From contig DHIQ01000218.1 in NCBI GenBank assembly GCA_002403895.1, forward strand, positions 6,470 to 22,634: a stretch of DNA of 16,165 nucleotides. The letters run 5' to 3'. The translations under genes and the position numbers were made by a program. The first letter of the stretch is position 1; each line of letters opens with the position of its first letter. Positions 1 to 6,430 of the stretch are shown here, piece after piece. The notes beneath the pieces are model-generated. The model did no database searches. It was not told the DNA's origin and saw only the letters and a program-made list of their open reading frames with translations. The DNA comes from Candidatus Neomicrothrix sp. UBA4742 (GTDB lineage: Bacteria > Actinomycetota > Acidimicrobiia > Acidimicrobiales > Acidimicrobilacustridaceae).

Positions 1-1
1 C

Positions 2-574
2 CGGCGCCCCGGCCGCCCCCGCAGCGCGGAAGCGGACGCCGCCATCCTCGATGCCACCCTCGACTTGCTGGTCGACGTCGGCTACGCCCGGCTCACCATG
101 GAGGGCGTGGCCGCCCAAGCCGGGGTGGGCAAGGCGACGCTCTACCGGCGCTGGTCGTCCAAGGCCGAGCTGATCCTCGACGCCATCCGCACGGTGAAGG
201 CGTCGGTGCCCCATCCCGACACCGGCGACACCCGCGCCGATCTGGTGGCGATCCTGCGAGGCGCCGTCAGCCGGGGGCTCGAGCCCCGCAGCGCCGAGAT
301 CGGGGCGACGCTACTGGCTGAGGTCCAACGTGATCCGGAGCTGGCCGAATTGTTCCGCCAGCAGTTCCTGGCCCCCCGCCGTCTCGAGGCCGAACAAGTG
401 CTGCGACGGGGCATCGCCCGGGGGGACCTGCGGCCCGACATCGACTGCTCGCTCGCCCTGGATCAAGTCATGGGCGTGGTGTTCTACCGCCAGTTGATCA
501 TGGGCAAGCCGCTGCGCCCCGCCGACGCCGAGACCCTGGTGGATCAGGTCCTCGCCGGCATCGCCTCCCGCTGA
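2..574 (+). CDS. TetR/AcrR-family transcriptional repressor, 5' end outside window
   Basis: One-component DNA-binding repressor; its ligand cannot be told from sequence. The frame is open from base 2 and already codes for the usual TetR opening (GRPRSAEADAAILDATLDLL), so the true start lies upstream and the internal TTG at 65 is not the start. The helix-turn-helix is clear: TMEGVAAQAGVGKATLYRRW, followed by SSKAELI, the most conserved part of the family. About 190 residues are present, so only a short N-terminal piece is missing. The C-terminal half is helical and looks like the TetR_C_11-type ligand and dimer domain, with a PLRPADAETLVDQVL tail. It ends 136 bases before the DUF4118 gene on the same strand. 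Nothing shows that it controls the kdp genes; TetR genes more often regulate a divergent neighbour, here outside the window. Confidence 0.93.
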   Translation, partial: RRPGRPRSAEADAAILDATLDLLVDVGYARLTMEGVAAQAGVGKATLYRRWSSKAELILDAIRTVKASVPHPDTGDTRADLVAILRGAVSRGLEPRSAEIGATLLAEVQRDPELAELFRQQFLAPRRLEAEQVLRRGIARGDLRPDIDCSLALDQVMGVVFYRQLIMGKPLRPADAETLVDQVLAGIASR

Positions 575-643
575 ACAACGGTTTCGGCGCCGAGTTCTTG
601 CCTACCGCGCAAGATTCTGGCGGACAGACACCGCCTGACTCGC

Positions 644-663
644 GTCAGGATCTCGTCAAGATC
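644..663 (+). promoter_or_regulatory. 11-base-period direct repeat, candidate response-regulator site
   Basis: GTCAGGATC (644-652) is followed 11 bases later by GTCAAGATC (655-663), an 8 of 9 match. OmpR/PhoB-family regulators such as KdpE typically bind tandem half-sites one helical turn apart. The pair sits about 50 bases upstream of the DUF4118 gene start. The first copy overlaps an inverted repeat, CCTGAC (634-639) and GTCAGG (644-649). The site is seen directly; its ligand is inferred. Confidence 0.4.
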
Positions 664-698
664 GACCCAATCGCCTTCCGGCAGGACCCGGCGGGCGA

Positions 699-704
699 TA
701 CAAG
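699..704 (+). promoter_or_regulatory. Possible -10 element of a leaderless promoter
   Basis: TACAAG ends six bases before the ATG at 711, where a transcript would begin at or next to the start codon. No Shine-Dalgarno sequence lies in between. Leaderless mRNAs are common in actinobacteria. The match to TANNNT is imperfect because the last base is G. Confidence 0.3.
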
Positions 705-710
705 TCGGAT

Positions 711-1445
711 ATGCATGCTCGCCTCGACCGATGGGCCATCGTCGCCGCGTTGGTCGGTGTACCGCTGGTGGCCGCCGCGCTGATCCCGCTGCGCGGCCAC
801 GTCGAGAACACCAACATCGCGCTCATCATGGTGGTGGTCGTAGTGGCGGTGGCGTGCTCGGGGAGTCGGCTGGCCGCCATCCTTGCCGCCTTGTCGGCGG
901 CGTTCTGGTACGAGTTCTTCTTCACCGTGCCGTTCAACTCGCCCTCCATCAACCGGGGCGACGACGCCCTGTCGGCCGTGTTGCTGCTGGTGGTCGGCCT
1001 CACCGTCGGCCAGCTTTCGGTCTGGGCCCGGCGCCAGGCCGACGAGGCCCGTCAGAGTCGGGCCGACATCGGCCGCATCCACCGCGCCGCCGACCTCGCC
1101 TCACGGGGGGAGTCCGCCGAGCGGGTGGTGGCCGCCGTCGCCGCCCAGCTGCGCGAGGTTCTCGTCCTGCGGGACTGCCGATTCGATCCCGGCCCTGCCG
1201 ATCCGCTGCTGGCCCGCATCGATCCCCGCGGCGAAGTGCGGTGGGGTGACCTGGCCTGGGCGACCGAGAGCATGGGCCTGCCCGCCAAGGGCGTGACCCT
1301 CGAGGTCTCGGGTGGGGGTCGGGTGCTGGGTACCTACACCCTTGTCCCCACACCGGGAGAGTTGATCGAGCCCGACCGTCTGGTGGTGGCGGTGGCGTTG
1401 GCGCATCAGGCCGGTGCCGCGCTGAGCGGGTTCCAGACGACCTGA
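711..1445 (+). CDS. Membrane DUF4118-GAF sensor-like protein (KdpD middle-region paralogue)
   Basis: A 244-residue membrane protein with no enzyme domain. Hydrophobic segments at roughly residues 9-26, 35-50, 53-72 and 86-104 form the four-helix DUF4118 bundle also found in KdpD. The VGVPLVAAALI and FWYEFFFTVPFNS stretches correspond to IGIPVLTVLL and NWYFTEPLHTFTI in the KdpD of this window. An RRQADEARQSRADI linker and a small GAF-like domain (about 120-240) follow, again as in KdpD, but the protein stops before any HisKA or ATPase domain. It lies 113 bases upstream of the first kdp small gene. A sensory or accessory role in K+ or turgor sensing is inferred from similarity and position only. 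The ATG at 711 has no Shine-Dalgarno but fits a leaderless start. Confidence 0.8.
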   Translation: MHARLDRWAIVAALVGVPLVAAALIPLRGHVENTNIALIMVVVVVAVACSGSRLAAILAALSAAFWYEFFFTVPFNSPSINRGDDALSAVLLLVVGLTVGQLSVWARRQADEARQSRADIGRIHRAADLASRGESAERVVAAVAAQLREVLVLRDCRFDPGPADPLLARIDPRGEVRWGDLAWATESMGLPAKGVTLEVSGGGRVLGTYTLVPTPGELIEPDRLVVAVALAHQAGAALSGFQTT

Positions 1446-1490
1446 GCAGTGACCGACGATGATGGAGGCGATAAGGCCACGTCAAGAGGC

Positions 1491-1525
1491 GAAGGGCCGT
1501 CGCTAAACCCTCGCTAAGGCCCTTC
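1491..1525 (+). promoter_or_regulatory. Candidate KdpE operator: tandem TCGCTAA repeats inside an inverted repeat
   Basis: TCGCTAA occurs at 1500-1506 and again at 1511-1517, exactly 11 bases apart, on the same strand. The pair is bracketed by perfect 8-base arms, GAAGGGCC (1491-1498) and GGCCCTTC (1518-1525). Tandem repeats of one helical turn are the usual binding pattern of OmpR/PhoB-family regulators, and the site lies just upstream of the kdp structural genes. If transcription starts near 1559, the repeats centre near -50, a common activator position. Alternatively the arms form an RNA hairpin ending the upstream transcript, but no T-run follows. Confidence 0.45.
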
Positions 1526-1545
1526 TCGCTGCCGACCGCGGTGGA

Positions 1546-1551
1546 TAGAAC
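1546..1551 (+). promoter_or_regulatory. Possible -10 element of the kdp structural operon
   Basis: TAGAAC ends seven bases before the ATG at 1559, with no Shine-Dalgarno between, which fits a leaderless transcript. The region 17 bases upstream (TTCTCG, 1523-1528) is a poor -35, as expected for a promoter that needs an activator bound just above it at 1500-1517. Confidence 0.3.
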
Positions 1552-1558
1552 CGCATCC

Positions 1559-1753
1559 ATGGCAGATGTGATCTTCCTCTTCGTGGTGGTCGCCTTCTTC
1601 GGGCTGATGGTCCTGCTGGTGAAGGCCTGCGACCACATCATCGGGCCCGACGACACGGTTGACTCCGCGCCCGCGGCCGCCACGGCGTCCGGTGACGCGC
1701 CGTCCGAGCTGGTCGGCGCCCAAGCCGACGAGGCCGGGAGCGAGCTGCCATGA
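1559..1753 (+). CDS. Small single-pass membrane protein preceding kdpF
   Basis: A 64-residue protein with one membrane helix at about residues 4-22 (VIFLFVVVAFFGLMVLLVK), then CDHIIGPDD and a flexible, acidic, alanine-rich tail. I chose the ATG at 1559 over an in-frame GTG at 1541 because the hydrophobic helix starts right after it and a possible -10 element ends seven bases before it. Its stop overlaps the kdpF start (ATGA), so the two are probably translationally coupled. Short single-helix proteins in this position occur in other actinobacterial kdp operons as I recall. Its function is unknown; a helper of KdpFABC assembly or stability is inferred from coupling alone. Confidence 0.7.
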   Translation: MADVIFLFVVVAFFGLMVLLVKACDHIIGPDDTVDSAPAAATASGDAPSELVGAQADEAGSELP

Positions 1754-1839
1754 CCGCCGACAACATCATCGGCCTCGTGCTCGCCGTCGCCCTGGCGGCG
1801 TACCTGGTGGCCGCCCTCGTCTTCCCGGAGAAGTTCTGA
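1750..1839 (+). CDS. kdpF: KdpF, small stabilising subunit of the K+-transporting ATPase
   Basis: A 29-residue membrane peptide that stabilises the KdpFABC complex in the inner membrane. It opens MTADNIIGLVLAVALAAYLV and ends AALVFPEKF; the YLVxALxFPExF ending is the hallmark of KdpF. One helix spans nearly the whole protein. The ATG overlaps the stop of the preceding small gene by ATGA, and its own TGA overlaps the kdpA ATG the same way. A GGGAG at 1736-1740 serves as ribosome site. The length matches E. coli KdpF (29 residues). Genes this short are easily missed by automatic annotation. Confidence 0.92.
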   Translation: MTADNIIGLVLAVALAAYLVAALVFPEKF

Positions 1840-3569
1840 TGACCCTCGCTGGTTGGCTCCAACTCGGCGCCCTCATCCTGTTCATCGTCATCGGGACACG
1901 GGTGCTCGGGCCCTACCTCGCCGGCATCTACTCGACCGGCGTCGACGCCCCCGAGAAGCCACCCTTCGGAGATCGCTTCTTCAGCCCCATCGAGCGGTTC
2001 GTCTACCGGGTGTGCGGCGTGGACGAGAAGCGCGAGCAGCGGTGGACCACCTACGCGCTGTCGATGCTGGCCTTCAGCCTGGTGTCGATCCTGACCGTGT
2101 ACCTGTTCCAGCGCCTCCAGCAGTGGCTCCCGGCCAACCCCAACGCCATCCAGAACGTGAAGCCAGGGCTGGCCTTCAACACCGCGGTCAGCTTCGTCAC
2201 CAACACCAACTGGCAGGCCTACATCCCTGAGGCGGGGGTGAGCTTCCTCACCCAGATGGCGGCGCTCGCCGTGCAGAACTTCGCCTCCGCCGCCGTCGGC
2301 CTGTGTGTGGTGGTGGCGCTCATCCGGGGCCTCACCCGCAGCCGAAGGGGAACCATCGGTAACTTCTGGGTGGACCTGGTGCGCAGCATCGTCCGGGTGC
2401 TGCTCCCGCTCGCCTTCCTCATCGCCATCGTCTACGCCAGCCAGGGTGTGGTGCAGAACCTGCACGCCAACACGACGGCCACCACGGTCGAGGGCTCCAC
2501 CCAGGTCATCCCCGGCGGCCCCGCGGCCAGCCAGGAGGCCATCAAGGAGTTGGGCACCAACGGCGGTGGCTTCCTCAACGCCAACTCGGCTCATCCCTTC
2601 GAGAACCCCAACGGCTTCACCAACTGGCTGCAGATGGCCAGCATCCTGCTCATCCCCTTCGCCCTCACCTACGCCTTCGGGCGGATGGCCAAGGATCAGA
2701 AACAGGGCTGGGTGGTGTTCGCCGCCATGTTCACGCTGTGGATCGCGGTGGCCGCCCTGGCCATGGGCATGGAGATCCACGGCAACCCGGAGCTCACGTC
2801 GCGCGGGGCCAACCAGTCGGTCACCAGCACCCAGGCCGGCGGCAACATGGAGGGCAAGGAGACGCGCTTCGGCCCCGATGCCAGCGGGCTCTACGCGGGG
2901 GTCACCACCAGCACCTCCACCGGTGCGGTGAACAGCATGCACGACAGCTTCACGCCGCTCGGCGGCATGGCGCCCCTCACCAACATCATGCTGGGTGAGG
3001 TCAGCCCCGGTGGCGTGGGCGCCGGCCTCTACGGCATGTTGATCTTCGTCCTGCTCGGGGTGTTCATCGCCGGCCTGATGGTCGGCCGCACGCCGGAGTA
3101 CCTGGGCAAGAAGATCCAGGCCGCCGAGATGAAGATCGTGGTGATCTACATCCTGGCGGTCCCCCTCGCCATTCTCGGCTTCTCCGCCACCGCCATCTTG
3201 TTGAAGGGCTCGGTGGCCGGGTTGCTCAACGCGCCCGGGCCCCACGGGCTCACCGAGATGGTGTACGCCTACACCTCGGCTGGCAACAACAACGGCTCAG
3301 CCTTCACCGGCCTGAGTGCCAATACGGACTGGTACAACACCACGCTGGGTCTCGCGATGCTGGTCGGCCGGTTCGTGCTCATGGTGGCCGCCTTGGCCAT
3401 CGCCGGATCGCTGGTCCGCAAGCAGCCGGTCCCCGAATCGGCGGGCACGTTCCCGACCGGCACGCCGCTGTTCGCCGGCCTGCTGGTGGGCGTGGTCGTG
3501 ATCGTCGTCGGTCTGACCTACTTCCCCGTCCTCGCGCTCGGCCCCATCGTCGAGCACCTGAGCATCTAG
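1839..3569 (+). CDS. kdpA: KdpA, potassium-translocating subunit
   Basis: A 576-residue channel-like subunit that binds and conducts K+ in the KdpFABC pump; E. coli KdpA has 557. About ten hydrophobic helices form four pore repeats. The four selectivity-filter segments are all present: TNTNWQ (121-126), GTNGGG (239-244), GEVSPGGVG (386-394) and NNNGSAF (483-489). The [17 protein letters not shown] stretch after the second filter is also diagnostic. The start is the ATG at 1839, overlapping the kdpF stop (ATGA) with GGAG at 1827-1830; the same frame is open further upstream, but that part is only the shadow of kdpF and the small gene. KdpA is homologous to Trk/Ktr/HKT-type K+ channels. No key residue is missing. 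Confidence 0.98.
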   Translation: MTLAGWLQLGALILFIVIGTRVLGPYLAGIYSTGVDAPEKPPFGDRFFSPIERFVYRVCGVDEKREQRWTTYALSMLAFSLVSILTVYLFQRLQQWLPANPNAIQNVKPGLAFNTAVSFVTNTNWQAYIPEAGVSFLTQMAALAVQNFASAAVGLCVVVALIRGLTRSRRGTIGNFWVDLVRSIVRVLLPLAFLIAIVYASQGVVQNLHANTTATTVEGSTQVIPGGPAASQEAIKELGTNGGGFLNANSAHPFENPNGFTNWLQMASILLIPFALTYAFGRMAKDQKQGWVVFAAMFTLWIAVAALAMGMEIHGNPELTSRGANQSVTSTQAGGNMEGKETRFGPDASGLYAGVTTSTSTGAVNSMHDSFTPLGGMAPLTNIMLGEVSPGGVGAGLYGMLIFVLLGVFIAGLMVGRTPEYLGKKIQAAEMKIVVIYILAVPLAILGFSATAILLKGSVAGLLNAPGPHGLTEMVYAYTSAGNNNGSAFTGLSANTDWYNTTLGLAMLVGRFVLMVAALAIAGSLVRKQPVPESAGTFPTGTPLFAGLLVGVVVIVVGLTYFPVLALGPIVEHLSI

Positions 3570-3572
3570 GAG
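3568..3572 (+). promoter_or_regulatory. Ribosome binding site of kdpB overlapping the kdpA stop
   Basis: AGGAG shares two bases with the TAG stop of kdpA and sits five bases before the GTG start of kdpB, supporting that start and coupled translation. Confidence 0.7.
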
Positions 3573-3577
3573 ACGAC

Positions 3578-5671
3578 GTGACTGCCGTCCAGCACGTGGA
3601 GCAGCCCGAGCATCCGGATCATCCGGCCCAGCCGTCGCTCAAGAAGGAGAAGAAGAGCCTCTTCGATCCGGCCATCCTCAAGGTCGCCATCATCGACAGC
3701 TTCAAGAAGCTCGACCCGCGACTCATGGCCAAGAATCCGGTCATGTTCGTGGTCGAGGTCGGGTCGGTATTGACCACCTTCCTGTTCGTCCGGGATTTCG
3801 GGAAGTCGACCGGCACCGAGAACCTCTTTGCCGGCATGGTCGCAGTGTGGCTGTGGTTCACCGTCCTGTTCGCCAACCTGGCCGAGGCCATGGCCGAGGG
3901 CCGGGGCAAGGCCCAGGCCGACTCGCTGCGCCGGGCCCGGGCGGACACCGTGGCCAACGTCCGCCGGACCGACGGCTCGATCGAGCCGGTGGCCAGCCCG
4001 CTGCTCCAGGTGGGTGACGAGTGCATCGTGGTGGCCGGCGAGCTGATCCCGGGCGACGGCGAGATCATCGAGGGCATCGCCTCTGTCGACGAGTCGGCCA
4101 TCACCGGCGAGTCGGCCCCCGTCATCCGTGAGTCCGGGGGTGATCGCTCCGCTGTCACCGGCGGGACCCGGGTGCTGTCGGACCAGATCATCGTGAGCAT
4201 CACGGCCAAGCCCGGCGAGACGTTCCTCGATCGGATGATCGCCCTGGTCGAGGGGGCCAGCCGGCAGAAGACCCCCAATGAGATCGCCCTCAACATCTTG
4301 CTGTCGGGCCTGACCATCATCTTCCTGTTGGCCACAGTCACCCTGCAGCCGTTCGCCATCTACTCCGGCGCCGAGCAGCAGATCATCGTCCTGGTGGCGC
4401 TGCTGGTGTGCCTCATCCCCACCACCATCGGGGCGTTGCTCTCGGCCATCGGCATCGCCGGCATGGATCGCCTGGTGCAGCGCAACGTGCTGGCCATGTC
4501 GGGCCGGGCCGTCGAGGCGGCGGGGGACTGCTCGACCCTGCTGCTGGACAAGACCGGCACCATCACCCTGGGCAACCGCCAAGCTGCCGCCTTCATCACC
4601 CTGTCCGGGGTGAGCGAGGCGGAACTGGCCGACGCCGCGCAGCTCTCGTCGCTGGCCGACGAGACCCCGGAGGGGCGCTCCATCGTGGTGCTGGCCAAGG
4701 AGCGCTACGGCCTGCGCGAGCGGGAGCTGGTCGGGGCCGAGCTCATCCCGTTCACGGCTCAGACCCGCATGAGCGGCGTGGTGATCGAGGGCCGCGACGT
4801 GCGCAAGGGAGCGGCCGATTCGGTCAAGCGCTACGTCGAAGAGCTGGGCGGCTCCGTTCCCCCCGAGCTCGACATCGAGGTCGAGGCCATCGCCACCCAG
4901 GGCGGCACGCCCCTGACCGTGGTGGAGAACGGCCGCGTCCTCGGCGTGATCCAGCTGAAGGACGTCGTGAAGTCGGGCATGCGCGAGCGCTTCGACGAGC
5001 TGCGGGCCATGGGCATCCGCACGGTGATGATCACCGGCGACAACCCCATGACGGCCCGGGCCATCGCCGAGGAGGCCGGGGTCGACGACTTCCTGGCCGA
5101 GGCCACGCCCGAGGACAAGATGGCCCTCATCAAGAAGGAGCAGGCCGGCGGCTTCCTGGTGGCCATGACGGGGGACGGCACCAACGACGCGCCCGCCCTG
5201 GCCCAGGCCGACGTGGGGGTGGCCATGAACACCGGCACCCAGGCGGCCAAGGAAGCCGGGAACATGGTCGACCTCGACTCGAACCCGACGAAGCTGATCG
5301 AGATCGTCGAGATCGGCAAGCAGCTGCTGATCACCCGGGGCTCGCTGACCACGTTCTCCATCGCCAACGACGTGGCCAAGTACTTCGCCATCATCCCGGC
5401 CATGTTCGTCGGGGTGTTCCCCGAGTTGAACACCCTCAACATCATGCACCTGTCATCGCCGAAGTCGGCCATCTTGTCGGCCGTCATCTTCAACGCCCTC
5501 ATCATCGTGATGTTGATCCCGTTGGCCCTGCGGGGCGTGAAGTTCCGGGCGGCCGGGGCCGCCGCGGTGCTCCGCCGCAACATCCTCATCTACGGCGTCG
5601 GCGGGCTGATCGCCCCATTCGTGGGGATAAAGCTCATCGACCTCGTGATCGCCGCCATTGGAGTCAAGTGA
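3578..5671 (+). CDS. kdpB: KdpB, P-type ATPase subunit
   Basis: A 697-residue P-type (type IA) ATPase that hydrolyses ATP to drive K+ through KdpA. Visible in order: the A-domain TGES motif (176-179), whose serine corresponds to the inhibitory phosphorylation site Ser162 of E. coli KdpB; the phosphorylated DKTGT with Asp324; the N-domain [21 protein letters not shown]; and [20 protein letters not shown] (531 on). The C-terminal membrane helices end in [20 protein letters not shown]. The N-terminus carries a His/Pro-rich leader and a basic KKEKKS patch. The GTG start at 3578 is preceded by AGGAG. The stop overlaps the kdpC ATG by one base. Length is close to E. coli KdpB (682). Catalytic residues are intact. 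Confidence 0.98.
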   Translation: MTAVQHVEQPEHPDHPAQPSLKKEKKSLFDPAILKVAIIDSFKKLDPRLMAKNPVMFVVEVGSVLTTFLFVRDFGKSTGTENLFAGMVAVWLWFTVLFANLAEAMAEGRGKAQADSLRRARADTVANVRRTDGSIEPVASPLLQVGDECIVVAGELIPGDGEIIEGIASVDESAITGESAPVIRESGGDRSAVTGGTRVLSDQIIVSITAKPGETFLDRMIALVEGASRQKTPNEIALNILLSGLTIIFLLATVTLQPFAIYSGAEQQIIVLVALLVCLIPTTIGALLSAIGIAGMDRLVQRNVLAMSGRAVEAAGDCSTLLLDKTGTITLGNRQAAAFITLSGVSEAELADAAQLSSLADETPEGRSIVVLAKERYGLRERELVGAELIPFTAQTRMSGVVIEGRDVRKGAADSVKRYVEELGGSVPPELDIEVEAIATQGGTPLTVVENGRVLGVIQLKDVVKSGMRERFDELRAMGIRTVMITGDNPMTARAIAEEAGVDDFLAEATPEDKMALIKKEQAGGFLVAMTGDGTNDAPALAQADVGVAMNTGTQAAKEAGNMVDLDSNPTKLIEIVEIGKQLLITRGSLTTFSIANDVAKYFAIIPAMFVGVFPELNTLNIMHLSSPKSAILSAVIFNALIIVMLIPLALRGVKFRAAGAAAVLRRNILIYGVGGLIAPFVGIKLIDLVIAAIGVK

Positions 5672-6339
5672 TGCGCCGCCAACTGCTGCCCGCCCTTCGC
5701 ATGATGGTCGTCTTCACCGTCGTCCTGGGTCTGGGCTATCCGGTCGTGACTCTGGCGGCCGCCCAGCTCGGCTTCAAGCATCAGGCTGACGGGTCCCTGG
5801 TGACCAGAAACGGGCAGGTCGTCGGCTCGTCGCTGCTGGGCCAGACCTTCACCAGCGACAAGTACTTTCAGGGCCGGCCTTCGGCCGCCGGCATCACGGC
5901 CAGCGGGTCGACCGACGCCAGCGGCCAAGCCGGTGACGGTTCGGACCTGTCGCTCTCGTCTTCGGGCGGTTCGAACCTGGGCCCCACCAACTCGACGTTG
6001 CTGGACGGCGTGGCCGACGATCCGTCGACGCCCGATGTGGACGAGTCGAGCCCCGGGGTGGCCCAGCGGGTGCAGGCTTACCGCCAGGCCAACGGCCTGA
6101 GCACCGACCAACCGGTCCCCGTCGATGCCGTCACCTCGTCGGGTTCGGGTGTGGATCCGCAGATCTCGGTGGCCAACGCCCGGCTGCAGGCCAACCGGGT
6201 GGCCAAGGCTCGAGGGATCGACGTGTCGGTGGTGAACCAGCTGATCGACCAGCACACGCAGGGTCGGTCGTTGGGCTTCCTCGGCGAAGAGGGCGTGAAC
6301 GTCTTGGCGCTCAACCTCGCCCTCGACCAGCAGCCATGA
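5671..6339 (+). CDS. kdpC: KdpC, periplasmic-side accessory subunit of the K+ ATPase
   Basis: A 222-residue subunit with one N-terminal membrane helix (about residues 11-31, [20 protein letters not shown]) and an extracytoplasmic domain; it assembles with KdpA and KdpB and is thought to raise substrate affinity. Recognisable KdpC features are [20 protein letters not shown] near residue 52, [15 protein letters not shown] near 151, and the final [24 protein letters not shown]. It is about 30 residues longer than E. coli KdpC, mostly in a Ser/Gly-rich middle section ([15 protein letters not shown]) and the following acidic loop. The ATG at 5671 overlaps the kdpB stop (TGATG), with GGAG at 5660-5663. 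Confidence 0.97.
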   Translation: MRRQLLPALRMMVVFTVVLGLGYPVVTLAAAQLGFKHQADGSLVTRNGQVVGSSLLGQTFTSDKYFQGRPSAAGITASGSTDASGQAGDGSDLSLSSSGGSNLGPTNSTLLDGVADDPSTPDVDESSPGVAQRVQAYRQANGLSTDQPVPVDAVTSSGSGVDPQISVANARLQANRVAKARGIDVSVVNQLIDQHTQGRSLGFLGEEGVNVLALNLALDQQP

Positions 6340-6346
6340 GTCGTCT

Positions 6347-6401
6347 CACCGTGCCCACTCGACCCGGGGTTTGCTCCTCCGACCGGTTGTTGGGCACGGT
6401 G
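6347..6401 (+). promoter_or_regulatory. Inverted repeat between kdpC and kdpD
   Basis: CACCGTGCCCA (6347-6357) and TGGGCACGGTG (6391-6401) are perfect 11-base arms separated by 33 bases. They lie in the only sizeable gap between kdp structural and regulatory genes. The transcript could fold into a hairpin that limits read-through or protects the kdpFABC message, or the arms could be protein half-sites. No T-run follows, so it is not a standard intrinsic terminator. Confidence 0.45.
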
Positions 6402-6418
6402 GGCGAGCACGCAGTTCG

Positions 6419-6424
6419 TAGACT
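6419..6424 (+). promoter_or_regulatory. Candidate -10 element of a leaderless kdpD promoter
   Basis: TAGACT fits TANNNT and ends six bases before the kdpD ATG (6431). No Shine-Dalgarno precedes that ATG. Both facts suggest a leaderless kdpDE transcript separate from kdpFABC. No good -35 is visible at the usual distance. Confidence 0.4.
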
Positions 6425-6430
6425 TCGGTC

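Noticed and set aside
2..574. TetR gene as regulator of the kdp operon
   Set aside because: Adjacent but on the same strand with no TetR-like palindrome linked to it, and kdp has its own KdpDE pair. Linkage alone is not evidence.
598..783. Short + strand open frame before the DUF4118 gene
   Set aside because: Overlaps the start of the DUF4118 gene, no hydrophobic or domain signature, no Shine-Dalgarno.
1638..3245. Long open frame antisense to kdpA
   Set aside because: Same shadow pattern opposite a clear KdpA; no ribosome site or domain.
3566..5449. Long open frame antisense to kdpB
   Set aside because: Low-complexity His/Asp/Gly/Gln composition and no motif; kdpB on the other strand has every P-type ATPase signature.
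4408..6339. Long open frame starting inside kdpB and reading into kdpC
   Set aside because: Only the part from 5671 encodes real protein (KdpC). The earlier part is an Arg/Gly/His-rich out-of-frame shadow of kdpB.
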